Part shown: piece by piece, positions 1-7,121 of the stretch
Layout of the letters: each line of letters starts with the position of its first letter
How positions within the stretch are numbered: position 1 is the stretch's first letter
Made by a program: the position numbers and the translations under genes
NCBI GenBank assembly: GCA_903875225.1
Contig: CAIQVJ010000111.1
Location: forward strand, 1-41,404
Direction: 5' to 3'
From: an uncultured Pseudomonadota bacterium
GTDB lineage: Bacteria; Myxococcota_A; UBA796; SXON01
Length of the DNA stretch: 41,404 bases
The notes under the pieces: generated by a model
The model's database searches: none
The model's input: only the letters and a program-made list of their open reading frames with translations
Told to the model about the DNA's origin: nothing

Positions 1-198
1 CAACCGTTCGGACAGGGCGCCGGCTCGCCCCACGAGAACGGTTTCAATACGCAACCGTTCGGACAGGGCGCCGGCTCGCCCCACGAGAACGGTTTCAATA
101 CGCAACCGTTCTGCCAGGGCGCCGGCTCGCCCCACGAGAACGGTTTCAAAACGCAACCGTTCTGCCAGGGCGCGGGCTCGCCCCACGAGAACGGTTTC
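1..198. repeat. Four tandem 51-nt repeats with nested inverted repeats
   Basis: Units lie at 1-51, 52-102, 103-153 and 154-198 (the last is cut short). Copies 1 and 2 look identical; copies 3 and 4 share a change of GGA to TGC near the left arm. Each unit holds AACCGTTC (2-9, 53-60, 104-111, 155-162) and its reverse complement GAACGGTT (36-43, 87-94, 138-145, 189-196). Arms can pair within a unit (26-nt loop) or across a unit boundary (9-nt loop, for example 36-60). The unit length is a multiple of three, and plus frame 1 stays open to a TGA at 286-288. The array could therefore also be the 3' end of a gene that starts left of the window. The array may extend further left. Confidence 0.9.
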
Positions 199-288
199 CC
201 CACCGTCGACTCGCCCCCTCCTCCGACCTTGCCCCAGCCTTCGCGCTCACCCCCCGACCTACGCCCCCGCCGCTCGCCCCAACCCTGA
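1..288 (+). CDS. Possible 3' end of a repeat-bearing gene (partial, doubtful)
   Basis: Plus frame 1 is open from the left edge to TGA at 286-288. The 51-nt repeats would encode a 17-residue unit beginning QPFGQGAGSPHENG. After the repeats the frame becomes a Pro/Arg/Ser-rich tail. The stop lies 15 nt before the ATG at 304, a spacing that would suit an operon. Against this, open frames are common at this GC content, no start is visible, and the conserved dyads in each unit are not expected from a protein repeat. I do not recognise the peptide. Sequence to the left of the window would settle it. Confidence 0.2.
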   Translation, partial: QPFGQGAGSPHENGFNTQPFGQGAGSPHENGFNTQPFCQGAGSPHENGFKTQPFCQGAGSPHENGFPTVDSPPPPTLPQPSRSPPDLRPRRSPQP

Positions 289-303
289 TCTCCCCGGACC
301 CCC

Positions 304-1389
304 ATGCGCTCACGCCTGCTCCTCCTCCTCGTCCCCGCCACGGCGCTGCTGCTCCTGGGCGCCAAGAAGATCCCCCACCGCGCGGTGATCCCCGAGACCA
401 TCGGGCCCACGATCGTGCCGCAGGCCAACCTGTTCCTGCGTAATGCGCCCGACACCGATCCATCGAGCTATATCGGGCGGTTCATCCCCGATAACATGAC
501 GCTTTTTGACGACACAAACGGCAGCAAGCGCACCTGCTCCAGGTTCATCACCCAGAAGGTCGTGGGCGGCGGCAATTTCGCGCGAGACGAGCTGTTCTCG
601 GCTTCGGCCTCGGCGGTCGCGAGCTGGGGGCTGCCGTTCATCGCCGACGTCAACATTGGCGGCGGCACAACGAACGTCATCCGCGTGAGCTACGTGCTCA
701 CCAACAAGATGACGTCGGACATCTCGGACCCGGCCGGCTTCGACGCCTGCTGCAAGCAATACCCCGACCAGTGCACGGGGCGATACCTCGGTGAGTTCCT
801 CGAGGGTACGGGCACGGTCTGGCACTCGGTCGGCAAGGGAGGCGCGGTCGGGGTCGACGTCACGACCCAGTACGGGATCGGCAAGCTCGACGCCAAGTTT
901 GGCACCACGTGGCAGAGCGCCGCTGAATTCACGACGCCGGTCTACTTTGCGTTCAAGTCTGTGGACACCGGGATCACGGCCGTCACGCAGGGCTGCGGGA
1001 GTTGGATGGACACGCCCCCGACGTCCTCGGCGGGGAAGTACTTTGTGGGCACGTCCGAGCCGGTGTCCACCGAGAAGGAATCCCGCGACAGGGCCATGCT
1101 GCACTCCCGCACCCAGGCGGTGCAGTACGTCGGGGTCGCGATCCAACAGGGTCAGGTCGAGACCGCCACGACGACCGGGCAGCGGAGCCAGCTTGCATCG
1201 TCGTTGACCGACACCGCGTTCGTCGAGAGCGTCGCGAGCGGACTCGCAGCCTACGTGAAGGATGAACAGTGGTGCGTGAAGCCGGCGCTCGACGGCCGGT
1301 ACGACACCTGGGTGCTCGCGTTCCTGCCCACCGAGGACACCGCGAAGGCAGCCCAGTCGCTGCTGGGTGCGGTGCCGAAGTCCCCATGA
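304..1389 (+). CDS. Secreted protein with C-terminal LPP20-like segment
   Basis: The 361-residue product begins with a classical signal peptide: Arg at 2 and 4, then a Leu-rich core to about residue 20. No lipobox is seen, so it is probably released to the periplasm or beyond. Cysteines at 78, 149, 150, 157 and 231 and one near 323 suggest disulphides. From about residue 246 the sequence YFVGTS, then a helix rich in Arg/Ala, then a DEQWCVKP...YDTWVLAFLP ending resembles the LPP20 / FlgT-like lipoprotein domain; this is a pattern judgement, not a search result. The middle portion is unknown to me. Its TGA overlaps the ATG of the next gene (ATGA), so the two are probably translated together. 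The ATG at 304 is the first one before the hydrophobic signal. Confidence 0.75.
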   Translation: MRSRLLLLLVPATALLLLGAKKIPHRAVIPETIGPTIVPQANLFLRNAPDTDPSSYIGRFIPDNMTLFDDTNGSKRTCSRFITQKVVGGGNFARDELFSASASAVASWGLPFIADVNIGGGTTNVIRVSYVLTNKMTSDISDPAGFDACCKQYPDQCTGRYLGEFLEGTGTVWHSVGKGGAVGVDVTTQYGIGKLDAKFGTTWQSAAEFTTPVYFAFKSVDTGITAVTQGCGSWMDTPPTSSAGKYFVGTSEPVSTEKESRDRAMLHSRTQAVQYVGVAIQQGQVETATTTGQRSQLASSLTDTAFVESVASGLAAYVKDEQWCVKPALDGRYDTWVLAFLPTEDTAKAAQSLLGAVPKSP

Positions 1390-2642
1390 GTCGTGGTCTC
1401 ATGGGTCTGCTCCTGCTGCTGGCAGCGCCGGCCGTTGCGGCGCGACCGTATGACGAGCACGTGGCGGATCCCGCCGCGACCTGCCCCGCCGCCCCCGAGA
1501 CGCCGGGCATGGTCCAGGTGATGGGCAGGGCGAGGGCGTTCTCCCAGCAGGTCGCCATGGATCTGGCCCGCGAGGACGCTGTCCAGACGATGCTCTCCAT
1601 GCACGCCGCCGGGTTTGGGGATGCCGCGCGCGAAGCAGTCCGCCGCAACACGGTGGAGGTTGAGGGGGCGGGGACCTGGCTCCGCGGGGTGGCGTGTGTG
1701 CCGATGGCGCTGCGAAGCAGCTACCTTGACTACTATGTCGACAAGGGCAAGGAATTCGACAGCCAGATCCACGCCCTCGTGGCCGCGCTCAGCCGGGACG
1801 CGGTGGGCCGGTCCGTGCTCGTGCTCCCGCCGACGCAGGTTGGGAGCGGCGCCGTGAGCCAGCTCAGCGACACCATCCGCAACCTGCTCCTGGGCCAGAT
1901 TGACCCGAACGACAACATCCACATCGTCGACAACTGGGTCCCCGACGCCCTGGAGCTTCAGATCCAGCTCTCCACGGTGAAGGAGGACGTCACCGGCTTT
2001 GTCACGCTCGGCGAACAGTCCATCGGCGGGCTGCAGTTTCCCCTCGGCCTCTTCAACCTCACCCCCGGAGAGGCGAACCGAGGGATCCCGCCCGGGAACC
2101 TGAGTGGGGGGGGCGAGCCGCGACGTGGCACCAACGGTCTGAAGGTCTACATGGCCCCGCCCACGCCGAATGGCATCGCATGCGAGGGGCAGGTCGTCGA
2201 TCTCGTCGCGAACACCGATCGCAACGCGCGCGTCCGCCTCTACTCGGTCGCGTCGGACGGGAGGACCTACCTCCTCTGGCCCCCCGATCCCCGCTGGGTC
2301 GGAGTGCCTGCAGGGCTCGGCCCCACCGCCGACGAGGTGCCCAGGCAGCTTCGGCTCCCGGGCACGACGATGGTCCCCACCGCAGACGGCCAGGCCGAGC
2401 GCCTGATCCTGGTGGCCGTGCCCGCGGGCGGCTCGCTGGGAGCGGCTGAGCGTTGGCGCGGCTACTGCGAGGTGCGGGGCGGGTTCTCCGAGGCGTTGGT
2501 GCCCGCTGGCGCCGCGGTGTCCAGCACGAGCTTCCTGGTACGCCCCGCCGAAGCCACCGGGTGTGTCCTCTCCGAGGCGATCGAGCAGGACCGGCTCGCC
2601 AGCGCGCAGGCGATCGTGGACCAGGCCATGCCCTGCGAGTGA
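1386..2642 (+). CDS. Secreted protein with LPP20-like and DUF4384-like domains
   Basis: The start is the ATG at 1386, which overlaps the upstream stop and is followed at once by a signal peptide (MSRGLMGLLLLLAAPAVA). An in-frame start upstream at 1269 would bury that signal. The product has 418 residues. Residues 41-120 resemble an LPP20 domain (MGRARAFSQQVAMDLAREDA and a later AxRSSYLDYYV). Residues 125-215 contain VLVLPP and NIHIVDN, reminiscent of CsgG/FlgT-type folds. Residues 265-390 look like DUF4384: VVDLVANTDRN, then VRLYSV, DGRTYLLWPP. Families of this sort are usually periplasmic or outer-membrane accessory proteins of unknown activity. Together with its partner at 304-1389 it probably forms a two-gene unit of related proteins. 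Confidence 0.75.
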   Translation: MSRGLMGLLLLLAAPAVAARPYDEHVADPAATCPAAPETPGMVQVMGRARAFSQQVAMDLAREDAVQTMLSMHAAGFGDAAREAVRRNTVEVEGAGTWLRGVACVPMALRSSYLDYYVDKGKEFDSQIHALVAALSRDAVGRSVLVLPPTQVGSGAVSQLSDTIRNLLLGQIDPNDNIHIVDNWVPDALELQIQLSTVKEDVTGFVTLGEQSIGGLQFPLGLFNLTPGEANRGIPPGNLSGGGEPRRGTNGLKVYMAPPTPNGIACEGQVVDLVANTDRNARVRLYSVASDGRTYLLWPPDPRWVGVPAGLGPTADEVPRQLRLPGTTMVPTADGQAERLILVAVPAGGSLGAAERWRGYCEVRGGFSEALVPAGAAVSSTSFLVRPAEATGCVLSEAIEQDRLASAQAIVDQAMPCE

Positions 2643-2696
2643 GGGGGTCCGTCGCGATTCGCTCAGCTCCGCCCAAGACGGCCCTGCAACTCGCGG

Positions 2697-4064
2697 TCAC
2701 GGCCGCGGCGCGATCGCCGTCGGGGGGCAGGCTGGCAGCAGGATCCGGAATTCCGTGCCGTGCCCCAGCCTCGAATCCACGGATATCTGACCGCCGTAGC
2801 GATTCACGGCGTCCAGCACCATGGCGAGGCCCAGCCCCGTTCCCTTGCCTTCCGGTTTCGTCGTGAAGAACGGCTCGAAAAGGTGGCTCATGACCTCCGC
2901 GGAGATGCCTGCACCTGAATCGCGGATGGCCAATTCGACGAACGGGCCGCCGGCCGGCCGGGCCGGGATTGCGTTCGGCGGCGCGATTGCGACGTTGCGG
3001 AACTCGACGGCCAGGAACCCCTTGCCAGCCATGGCGTCACGGGCATTGAACGCCAGGTTGAGGAGCATCTCCTCGATGTGCGCGGGTTCCACCTGGACGG
3101 GTGCGAGGTCGGACGCAGTACGGAAGGTCAGCTCGATGCCAGGTCCGAGGGAACGGCGCAGGAGCTTCTCGACCCCGACGACCTGCTGCGACAACACCAC
3201 GGGACGAGCATGGTCCGCGCGTCCCCGTCCGAACATCAGCACCTGTCTCGCCAGGCCCGACGCCGCCAGGGTGGCATCGCGGATGTCCTGGACCAACTCC
3301 TGCCGCTCGTCGCCCATCGCGATGGAATCGCCAAGCTCGTCCGTACACCCGAGGACGACCGTCAGCATGTTGTTGACGTCATGGATCAGGCCCCCAGCCA
3401 GGTGGCCCAGGGCCTCGGTCTTCGCCGCGCGGCGCAGCATCTCCTCCCGAAGCAGCAGGGTCTGCCGGGCCCGGAGCGCCGCGATCCCGTGACCGACCGC
3501 CCGCGCGACGTGCATGAGCAACTCGCCCTCCTCCTCATCGAAGGCTTCCGGCTGACTCGCGTAGAGTGTGAGGGCGGCCAAGACGGTGTCTCCGTCGCTC
3601 AGCGGCAACGCGATGGAGGATCCGAACCCGTGCGCGAGTGCCTCCTTGCGCCAGGGCCCATACGTCGGACTGGTTCGCGAGTCGCGGTTGATGGTGGTCT
3701 TTCCGTCGCGGATCGCAGTCCCTGTGGGGCCGGCACCAAACTCGTCTTCACCCCAGTGGATCTGGACGCTCTGCAAGTAGCCTTCGTCCACTCCGGCGAA
3801 TGCGCCGACAGTCACCAGGCGCTCCGGGTCCTTTCCGGGGTAGCCGATCCACGCCATGCGATAGCCGCCTACATCGACGAGCGTCCCGCAGAGCGAATCG
3901 ATGAGCTGGTGCTCGTCCTTCGCATGGACAACCGCTGCGGTGCAGTGACAAAGCGCCCGGTAGGCACGGTTGAGTCTGTCGAGCTCACTGGTCACGACGA
4001 GCAGGCCTGACGGGGCCGGGAGCTCGAATGGAGCGAGGTGGTCGGTGCTCCACGAGGAGCACAC
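2697..4064 (-). CDS. GAF-domain sensor histidine kinase (soluble)
   Basis: The 455-residue protein has no transmembrane segment, so it should sense a cytoplasmic signal. Residues 35-195 form a GAF-type domain (YRMAWIGY, GPTGTAIRDGKTTINRDSR). The dimerisation helix carries the phosphoacceptor His228 in HLAGGLIHDVNNML. The ATPase domain shows the N box (LNLAFNARDAM, about 335-345), G1 (DSGAGIS, 382-388), the F box (FEPFFTTK) and G2 (GKGTGLGLAM, 407-416). The HDVNN style is typical of kinases of the NtrB/PAS-HK group common in myxobacteria. The start is GTG at 4064 with AGGA six bases upstream. No response regulator is next to it, so it is an orphan kinase here. A 7-bp inverted repeat overlaps the start codon. 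Confidence 0.93.
   Translation of the reverse strand: MCSSWSTDHLAPFELPAPSGLLVVTSELDRLNRAYRALCHCTAAVVHAKDEHQLIDSLCGTLVDVGGYRMAWIGYPGKDPERLVTVGAFAGVDEGYLQSVQIHWGEDEFGAGPTGTAIRDGKTTINRDSRTSPTYGPWRKEALAHGFGSSIALPLSDGDTVLAALTLYASQPEAFDEEEGELLMHVARAVGHGIAALRARQTLLLREEMLRRAAKTEALGHLAGGLIHDVNNMLTVVLGCTDELGDSIAMGDERQELVQDIRDATLAASGLARQVLMFGRGRADHARPVVLSQQVVGVEKLLRRSLGPGIELTFRTASDLAPVQVEPAHIEEMLLNLAFNARDAMAGKGFLAVEFRNVAIAPPNAIPARPAGGPFVELAIRDSGAGISAEVMSHLFEPFFTTKPEGKGTGLGLAMVLDAVNRYGGQISVDSRLGHGTEFRILLPACPPTAIAPRP
4045..4062 (-). promoter_or_regulatory. Inverted repeat overlapping kinase start codon
   Basis: GTGCTCC and GGAGCAC form a perfect 7-bp stem with a 4-nt loop. It lies across the last base of the GTG start and the first codons of the histidine kinase. 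In mRNA this hairpin would cover the translation start and could lower initiation, or it may be a chance feature of coding sequence. No matching ligand or protein is implied. Confidence 0.35.
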
Positions 4065-4387
4065 CGTGCATCCTGATGCGAGCGAAGCTCAACGGAGCCA
4101 CAGACCATGAACGAGTGTAACACCTGCGGCGGCGGCAGCGGTTCCGGAGAGCGCGCCTCGACCGCGTCCGCGCGTGCGGCCTCGCGAGTTCGAAGCCGAC
4201 CTTCGGGTTGAGCAGCGACGGCGGGTTGGTGGGAGCGTCCCCCCGCGGACCGCACACCCACGAACACGCGCAGGTCGGGTCCGGGCGGTCGACATGGCCC
4301 ACCCCCGCAGGTGCCGTCCAGTGACGAACTGGAGGTTTCCGTGGTCGGCGCCCGATCCAGGGGGCCGAGGCCGCACCCAACCCAGGA
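4065..4387. other. Intergenic region between kinase start and GH5 end
   Basis: This 323-nt stretch has no convincing gene; short open frames on both strands are arginine-rich and look like GC-driven noise. It should hold the promoter of the leftward histidine kinase. A TACACT hexamer on the minus strand (4114-4119) is a possible -10 element, but I see no good -35 at the right spacing. No T-tracted terminator for the GH5 gene is evident. Confidence 0.5.
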
Positions 4388-5590
4388 CTACTGCCCACCC
4401 AACGCCGTCACCATGTCCGGGTTCATCGTCAGCTGGTCCGGCACCGCAGCGGCCAGGAATCCATCGAGCGCGGCATCTGCCTGCGAGCGGTCCAACTTCC
4501 CCGAGGTCCCGTCGGCAGCGGTGAGATCGTCGAGGAGCGTGAGCCAGTCATCAGGGGCGGTGATCTCGCCGAGCCCGGGGTTGCTGGTCGGCACCTTCTT
4601 CCAGGGCCAGAAGGAGGTGCCTGCCAGACCTGCGGCGTCGGCCGCGTCGCGGAGGGAGGCGACGTTGGTGGGCTGATCCTCGCCGAACTCGCCGAGCCAG
4701 ACCGGCGCGTCGTGGCAGGTCTGCAGCTCCGCGAAGCCCCCGACCCGGTCCAGGGCACGGCTGTCCATCGAGGTGTAGAGGTGGGCCTCATAGGCCATGT
4801 TCTCGTCGAGGCGCTCGGTGAACGGTCGGAAGTCCCGCGCGAACGCGGTGCCCTCGACGATCATGAGGGTGTCGGGATCCTCGGCGCGGATGGCCGCGAT
4901 GATGTCGGCCAACAATGCCACGTAGGCGGCCTCGTCGGGGGGGATGGGCTCGTTGAGCAGGTCGTACCCGACTACCGCCGGATTGGCGGCATAGCGCGCG
5001 GCGAGAGTGCGCCAGACCTCCACGGTCGCGGTCTGGGCTTTGGGGTCGTCCCACAGGAGCGTGGCGTCCGGATCGGCAGTGAACAAGTCTGCCTGCCCGC
5101 CCGGCGCCGCGTGCAGATCGAGCACGACCTGGAGACCGTTCGCGGTGGCAGCGTCGAGGAGGGCGTCCACGGTCGCGAGCCGCGCCGGATCGTCGACGAC
5201 CGTGTGGTTGAGCGGGAGGCGCACCGTGGTGAACCCGAGCGCCGCGATGGCGGCGAGGTCCGCTTCGGTCATGAGCTCCGCATCGAGGCGGCTCCGGAAC
5301 GTGGCCGCCTCGTCGGCGCCGTAGAGCTCCGTGAGCCGGCCGAGCATGTGGCTCTCCGACTGCCGGTCGAGGTGCAGGAGATCGAGCGGGCGACCCCAGA
5401 TCCATGACTCCCACAGGAGCCAGCCGCCGAGGTTCACACCATCGAGCTTCACCTCCGAGCCATCGGGACCGATGAGCTGCGTGCCCTCCTCGTGCACACG
5501 CGGGTTGGACACGTTGGGTTGGTTGGCCGGCAACGGGTCCGTGCACGTGTAGACAGGCGGGCCGCATCCGACCAACAGGAGGAGCAGCAC
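4388..5590 (-). CDS. Glycoside hydrolase family 5 lipoprotein (cellulase-like)
   Basis: The 400-residue protein hydrolyses a beta-glucan-type polysaccharide by inference from GH5. It shows GVNLGGWLLWESW (51-63), VRLPLNHT (123-130), VVLDLHAAPGG (155-165), the acid/base in DLLNEP (Glu214), YEAHLYTS (267-274) and the nucleophile in VWLGEFGED (Glu301). The N terminus is a very short signal with a lipobox ending at Cys9 (LVGC), so it is probably anchored in a membrane and faces outward. The GTG at 5590 is forced by an in-frame TGA just upstream. The gene starts 10 nt after the M32 peptidase stop, so it is the last gene of the leftward operon. Substrate cannot be told from sequence; glucan, mannan or chitosan are all possible for GH5-like enzymes. 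Confidence 0.9.
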   Translation of the reverse strand: MLLLLLVGCGPPVYTCTDPLPANQPNVSNPRVHEEGTQLIGPDGSEVKLDGVNLGGWLLWESWIWGRPLDLLHLDRQSESHMLGRLTELYGADEAATFRSRLDAELMTEADLAAIAALGFTTVRLPLNHTVVDDPARLATVDALLDAATANGLQVVLDLHAAPGGQADLFTADPDATLLWDDPKAQTATVEVWRTLAARYAANPAVVGYDLLNEPIPPDEAAYVALLADIIAAIRAEDPDTLMIVEGTAFARDFRPFTERLDENMAYEAHLYTSMDSRALDRVGGFAELQTCHDAPVWLGEFGEDQPTNVASLRDAADAAGLAGTSFWPWKKVPTSNPGLGEITAPDDWLTLLDDLTAADGTSGKLDRSQADAALDGFLAAAVPDQLTMNPDMVTALGGQ

Positions 5591-5600
5591 GACGGCTACC

Positions 5601-7094
5601 CTATCGGCTCACCCCATACAACACACCCTGGCGCGACCACAGGTGGTCCATGAGATCCTTGACCGGATCGCGGTCACCGACCGCTGCGGCGAAGATCTTC
5701 GGGGCGTCCTCCGTGAAGCCGTGGCTGTGGATCTTCTCGCGGAGCCAGGCGAGGATCGGGGCAAAATCACCGTGCTCGACACGCTCCCACAGGTCCGGGA
5801 TGGCGGTGGTGAGCGTGGCGCCGAGGCTGGCTGCGTACAGGTTTCCGATCGTGTAGCTTGGGAAGTAGCCGAACAAGCCGCTCGACCAATGCACGTCCTG
5901 CAGCACCCCGTCGCGCGCCGTGGGCGAGACGACCCCCACGATCCGGCGGTAGGCGTCGTCCCAGGCCTCCGGCAGATCCTTCGCGTCGAGCTTGCCCTCG
6001 AAGATCCCCAGCTCCAGCTCGAAACGGGCGATGATGTGCAGGTTGTAGGTCGCCTCGTCTGCGGCGACGCGGATGAGGGAGCGCTCGATGCGGTTGGCGG
6101 CGCCGTACAGGTCGGTGGGCGTGAGCGAGAGCGAGGGCCAGATGCCGGCCATGCGCGGCTGCAGGTACCGGAAGAAGGGCAGGGATCGACCGATGAAGTT
6201 CTCCCACAGCCGGCTCTGGGACTCGTGGATGCCCATGCCGGCCGCGCGGTTGAGCCCGGTGCCGGCCAGGTGCTTCGGGAGGCCCTGCTCGTAGAGGCCG
6301 TGGCCGCACTCGTGGACGGTGCTGCCGAGCGTGGACATGAAGTCCTCCACCTGCAGGCGCGTGGTGAGCCGCACGTCGCCGACGCCGAGGTCGGTGGTGA
6401 ACGGGTGGGCGGCGAGATCCATCCGACCGGCGTTGAGATCGAAGCCGAGATCGACCAGCACGCGGTCGGAGAGCTTGCGTTGGCCCTCGATGTCGAGCGG
6501 GGGGACCGTGCCCTTCGGATGCGGGCGCCCGCCCACGGCGTCGAGCAGGAGATTGAGCTCCTTCCCGAGACGCTCGAACATCGGGCGTAGATCCTTTACT
6601 GTCGAGCCAGGATCGTACTCTTCAAGCAGGGCGTCGTAGGGGTGCGCGCCGGGGCCCTGGAGCGGCAGGAGCAGGCTCGCCATCTCGCGGTTCAGGTCGA
6701 TGATGCGCTGCAAGGGCGCTTCGAAGGTGGCAAAGTCGTTGCTGCCCTTGGCCTTGACCCACGCGTTGAAGCCCTCGGAGCGGGCGATCGCAAGCTCCCC
6801 GACGAGGCGGCTCGGGAGCAGCGTGGAGCGCTGGTAGTTCCTGCGGGCACGGCGCACCGCAGCGCGCGGGATCTCCGCCAGGTCCTGCGTCGAGAGCGCC
6901 GCGAGCCACTCGCCGACCTCGGGGGCGGTCGAACGCTCGTGCAGCAGCTTGCTCAACAGCGCCGACTGCTTGCCGCGCGTCTCCGCCGCGGCCGGCGGCA
7001 TGTACGTCTGCTCGTCCCAGCCGATGATGCTGGAGATTCCGGCGATGCCGTCTAGTTCGTCGATGCGTTCGGTGAGGGCGGTCCAGGCGTCCAT
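5601..7094 (-). CDS. M32 family metallocarboxypeptidase (Taq type)
   Basis: A zinc carboxypeptidase that removes C-terminal residues from peptides in the cytoplasm; there is no signal peptide. At 497 residues it matches the usual length of about 500. The HEXXH zinc motif reads HECGHGLYE (His261, Glu262, His265), and the third-ligand motif HESQSRLWEN begins at 290 (Glu291). The N-terminal SIIGWDEQTYMPP (22-34) is also typical of M32. The ATG at 7094 lies 27 nt downstream of the helicase stop. The family often has Phe within HEFGH; Cys here is a mild variation. The context with a helicase and a GH5 enzyme offers no functional link. Confidence 0.96.
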   Translation of the reverse strand: MDAWTALTERIDELDGIAGISSIIGWDEQTYMPPAAAETRGKQSALLSKLLHERSTAPEVGEWLAALSTQDLAEIPRAAVRRARRNYQRSTLLPSRLVGELAIARSEGFNAWVKAKGSNDFATFEAPLQRIIDLNREMASLLLPLQGPGAHPYDALLEEYDPGSTVKDLRPMFERLGKELNLLLDAVGGRPHPKGTVPPLDIEGQRKLSDRVLVDLGFDLNAGRMDLAAHPFTTDLGVGDVRLTTRLQVEDFMSTLGSTVHECGHGLYEQGLPKHLAGTGLNRAAGMGIHESQSRLWENFIGRSLPFFRYLQPRMAGIWPSLSLTPTDLYGAANRIERSLIRVAADEATYNLHIIARFELELGIFEGKLDAKDLPEAWDDAYRRIVGVVSPTARDGVLQDVHWSSGLFGYFPSYTIGNLYAASLGATLTTAIPDLWERVEHGDFAPILAWLREKIHSHGFTEDAPKIFAAAVGDRDPVKDLMDHLWSRQGVLYGVSR

Positions 7095-7121
7095 GTGAGG
7101 CTCCAGAAAGGGAGCGGGGGG

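Noticed and set aside
1..198. CRISPR array
   Set aside because: The repeat parts are palindromic and regularly spaced, but the presumed spacers are nearly identical in all copies, and no cas gene is present.
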